From JAAYBY01 sp964465385 (GTDB lineage Bacteria > Bacillota > Clostridia > Saccharofermentanales > UBA5734): a stretch of DNA of 22,743 bases. Position numbers and translations under genes: made by a program. The stretch spans positions 1 through 22,743 of the forward strand of contig CAYXIM010000020.1 of assembly GCA_964465385.1 (NCBI GenBank), in the 5' to 3' direction. Shown here one piece after another: positions 21,643 to 22,743 of this stretch. Numbering within the stretch: position 1 is the first letter of the stretch; each line of letters starts with the position of its first letter. Under the pieces are notes generated by a model. The model ran no database searches. It was not told the origin of the DNA and saw nothing but the letters and a program-made list of their open reading frames with translations.

Positions 21643-22647
21643 TTATTGTCTGACGCTGTCTCGAATGACGAAATCAGCGGTGACCAACTGTTGTTCATGC
21701 TGTTGAATCGGCTCTTCGGTCAAAAGAGAAAAGGCCAGTTCGCCCATAGTTTTAAGCGGCAGGCGAAAGGTGGTCAAGGCTGGCTGGTAGAACTGGCCGA
21801 TGAGGCTGTTGTCAAAGCCAACAACCGACACGTCTTCAGGAATCGACAGACCAGCCACCAAAGCCGCCTTCATGGCCCCGATGGCCAACAGGTCCGACGT
21901 GGCGATGACGGCGTCCGGCCGGTCTCGGGCCAGCTGTTGGCTCATGGCCTGAAAGCCGGCCTGCATCAGTTTGAGCGGGCTGTCCCGGGTCACCAGCAAC
22001 CGTTCTTTTGCCGCCAGGCCGGCTGCTTCCATGGCCTCCACAAAACCTTCCAGGCGCTCCTGCTGGCTGAAGGTGCGAACCGGCGGCGTCATAAAAGCGA
22101 TCTTCCGGCAGCCCTGGTCGGCCAGGTAGGACACCGCCTGCTGCAAACAGGCACGGTTGTTGATTTGAATTTGCGGGTAGCGGTTGTGGGCACCATAGAC
22201 CTTGTCGATGGTCACCACCCGGCAATGGGTCAATTCATCGATCAAGTCGTCATCCAAAACAGTCCCGATGAAGACATAACCAGACGTCTGCAGGCTGCGC
22301 AAAAAGCGAAGCTCTGCCTTTTCCGTGGCATAATCGTGGCGCGTTTCAGAGATATGTAAAACCACCCCCTCCTGGCTGCAGCAGTCTTTGAGTCCCCGAA
22401 TGATCTCCAGGTAAAAAGGGTTGTTGAGGTCAGGGATCAGAACAGCAAAAACATCTTTCTTTTGCTTGCGCAGGGCCGCGGCATATTGGTTGGGGATGTA
22501 GTGGAGCCGGTCGATGGCTTCCAGAACCTTTCGCCGGGTTTGAACGGCCACTTTCGGGCTGTCTCCGATCACCAGTGAGACCGTCGCAACAGACACGCCG
22601 GCTTGTAGCGCCACATCGCGGATCGTCACTTTGGAACAGCCTGTCAT
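21643..22647 (-). CDS. LacI-family transcriptional regulator
   Basis: This is a 334-residue repressor. The N-terminal helix-turn-helix is VTIRDVALQAGVSVATVSLVI (7-27), followed by the hinge helix PNQYAAALR (52-60). A periplasmic-binding-protein-like effector domain follows: FAVLIPDLNNPFYLEIIRGL, then DAVIATSDLLAIGAMKAAL and DVSVVGFDNS. All landmarks are intact. It is the first gene of a ten-gene operon and starts 33-34 bases after a predicted transcription start covered by a palindromic operator, so it very probably represses its own operon. The effector is likely a sugar-like pathway intermediate. AGAGG lies 5 bases before ATG at 22647. Confidence 0.95.
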   Translation of the reverse strand: MTGCSKVTIRDVALQAGVSVATVSLVIGDSPKVAVQTRRKVLEAIDRLHYIPNQYAAALRKQKKDVFAVLIPDLNNPFYLEIIRGLKDCCSQEGVVLHISETRHDYATEKAELRFLRSLQTSGYVFIGTVLDDDLIDELTHCRVVTIDKVYGAHNRYPQIQINNRACLQQAVSYLADQGCRKIAFMTPPVRTFSQQERLEGFVEAMEAAGLAAKERLLVTRDSPLKLMQAGFQAMSQQLARDRPDAVIATSDLLAIGAMKAALVAGLSIPEDVSVVGFDNSLIGQFYQPALTTFRLPLKTMGELAFSLLTEEPIQQHEQQLVTADFVIRDSVRQ

Positions 22648-22664
22648 AGATGCCTCTTCCCTTT

Positions 22665-22680
22665 ATTAAATCGTTTTAAT
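22665..22680. promoter_or_regulatory. LacI-family operator at the operon's transcription start
   Basis: ATTAAATCGTTTTAAT is an inverted repeat with a central CG; arms ATTAAA and TTTAAT are perfect and 7 of 8 half-site positions match. It begins one base downstream of the predicted start of transcription of the lacI operon, a typical position for repression. The AT-rich palindrome stands out in 57% GC DNA. Confidence 0.7.
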
Positions 22681-22687
22681 TGCTTTC

Positions 22688-22716
22688 AGAATACGCAAGC
22701 GCCAGCCTTGCGTCAA
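22688..22716 (-). promoter_or_regulatory. Predicted promoter of the lacI operon
   Basis: On the minus strand TTGACG (22711-22716, 5 of 6 consensus bases) is followed after exactly 17 bases by TATTCT (22688-22693, 4 of 6). Transcription would begin near 22681, beside the operator. The spacer itself holds an inverted repeat (22694-22712), and another lies just upstream (22715-22734). Confidence 0.6.
22694..22712. repeat. Inverted repeat inside the lacI promoter spacer
   Basis: CGCAAG (22694-22699) and CTTGCG (22707-22712) form a perfect 6-base arm pair separated by 7 bases, lying between and touching the -10 and -35 boxes. A dimeric regulator bound here would block or reshape the promoter. Confidence 0.35.
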
Positions 22717-22734
22717 GCCTTTTAGACAAGGCTT
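22715..22734. repeat. Inverted repeat abutting the -35 box
   Basis: AAGCCTT (22715-22721) and AAGGCTT (22728-22734) form a perfect 7-base arm pair around 6 bases. It overlaps the -35 hexamer by two bases. No U-run follows on either strand, so a terminator is unlikely. A binding site for a second regulator is possible. Confidence 0.4.
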
Positions 22735-22743
22735 TCACCCTGT

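Overview
This window is about 57% GC and densely packed with genes. Almost every gene has a strong AGGAGG-type ribosome binding site, and many start inside or a few bases after the previous stop codon. That layout, with a LacI-type repressor, DppBCDF-type peptide transport genes and a CapA-family protein, suggests a mid-GC Bacillota (Clostridia-like) anaerobe. This is an inference from style only: there is no rRNA or housekeeping marker. No tRNA, rRNA, CRISPR array, insertion sequence or phage gene was seen.

Layout. (A) 1-8646, minus strand: one run of ten genes read from right to left. It encodes a DppB/DppC/DppD/DppF-type ABC transporter with no substrate-binding protein, a DapA/NanA-family aldolase, a CapA-family metallophosphatase-like protein, two small unrecognised proteins, a GNAT acetyltransferase and a TauE/SafE-type exporter cut by the window edge. 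(B) 8647-9561: a 915-base divergent intergenic region with a predicted promoter for each side and an operator-like palindrome. (C) 9562-12136, plus strand: a Gfo/Idh/MocA oxidoreductase followed by two short-chain dehydrogenases (SDRs), the first of which has lost its catalytic and Rossmann residues. (D) 12138-22647, minus strand: a ten-gene operon led by a LacI-family regulator, then a DapA-like aldolase, an FGGY sugar kinase, an SDR, a creatininase-family hydrolase, a NagB-like protein, a second SDR, a FrdA/NadB-like flavoprotein, a NanA-like lyase and an intracellular sialidase-like beta-propeller. Operons C and D converge with one base between their stop codons.

How the genes may work together. 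The parts match the steps of a catabolic pathway for an unusual acidic sugar, such as a nonulosonate or other ulosonate, or for a cyclitol: glycan hydrolase-like protein, oxidoreductases, ring or lactone hydrolase, kinase, isomerase/deaminase-like protein and several retro-aldolases. It is not a standard sialic acid pathway: there is no ROK kinase and no NanE epimerase, the NagB-like protein lacks key residues, and there are four paralogous SDRs. The LacI regulator has a near-perfect palindrome at its own predicted transcription start. A 13/16 match to that palindrome lies in the divergent region between operons A and C, which suggests that one repressor ties the locus together. The substrate cannot be read from the sequence.
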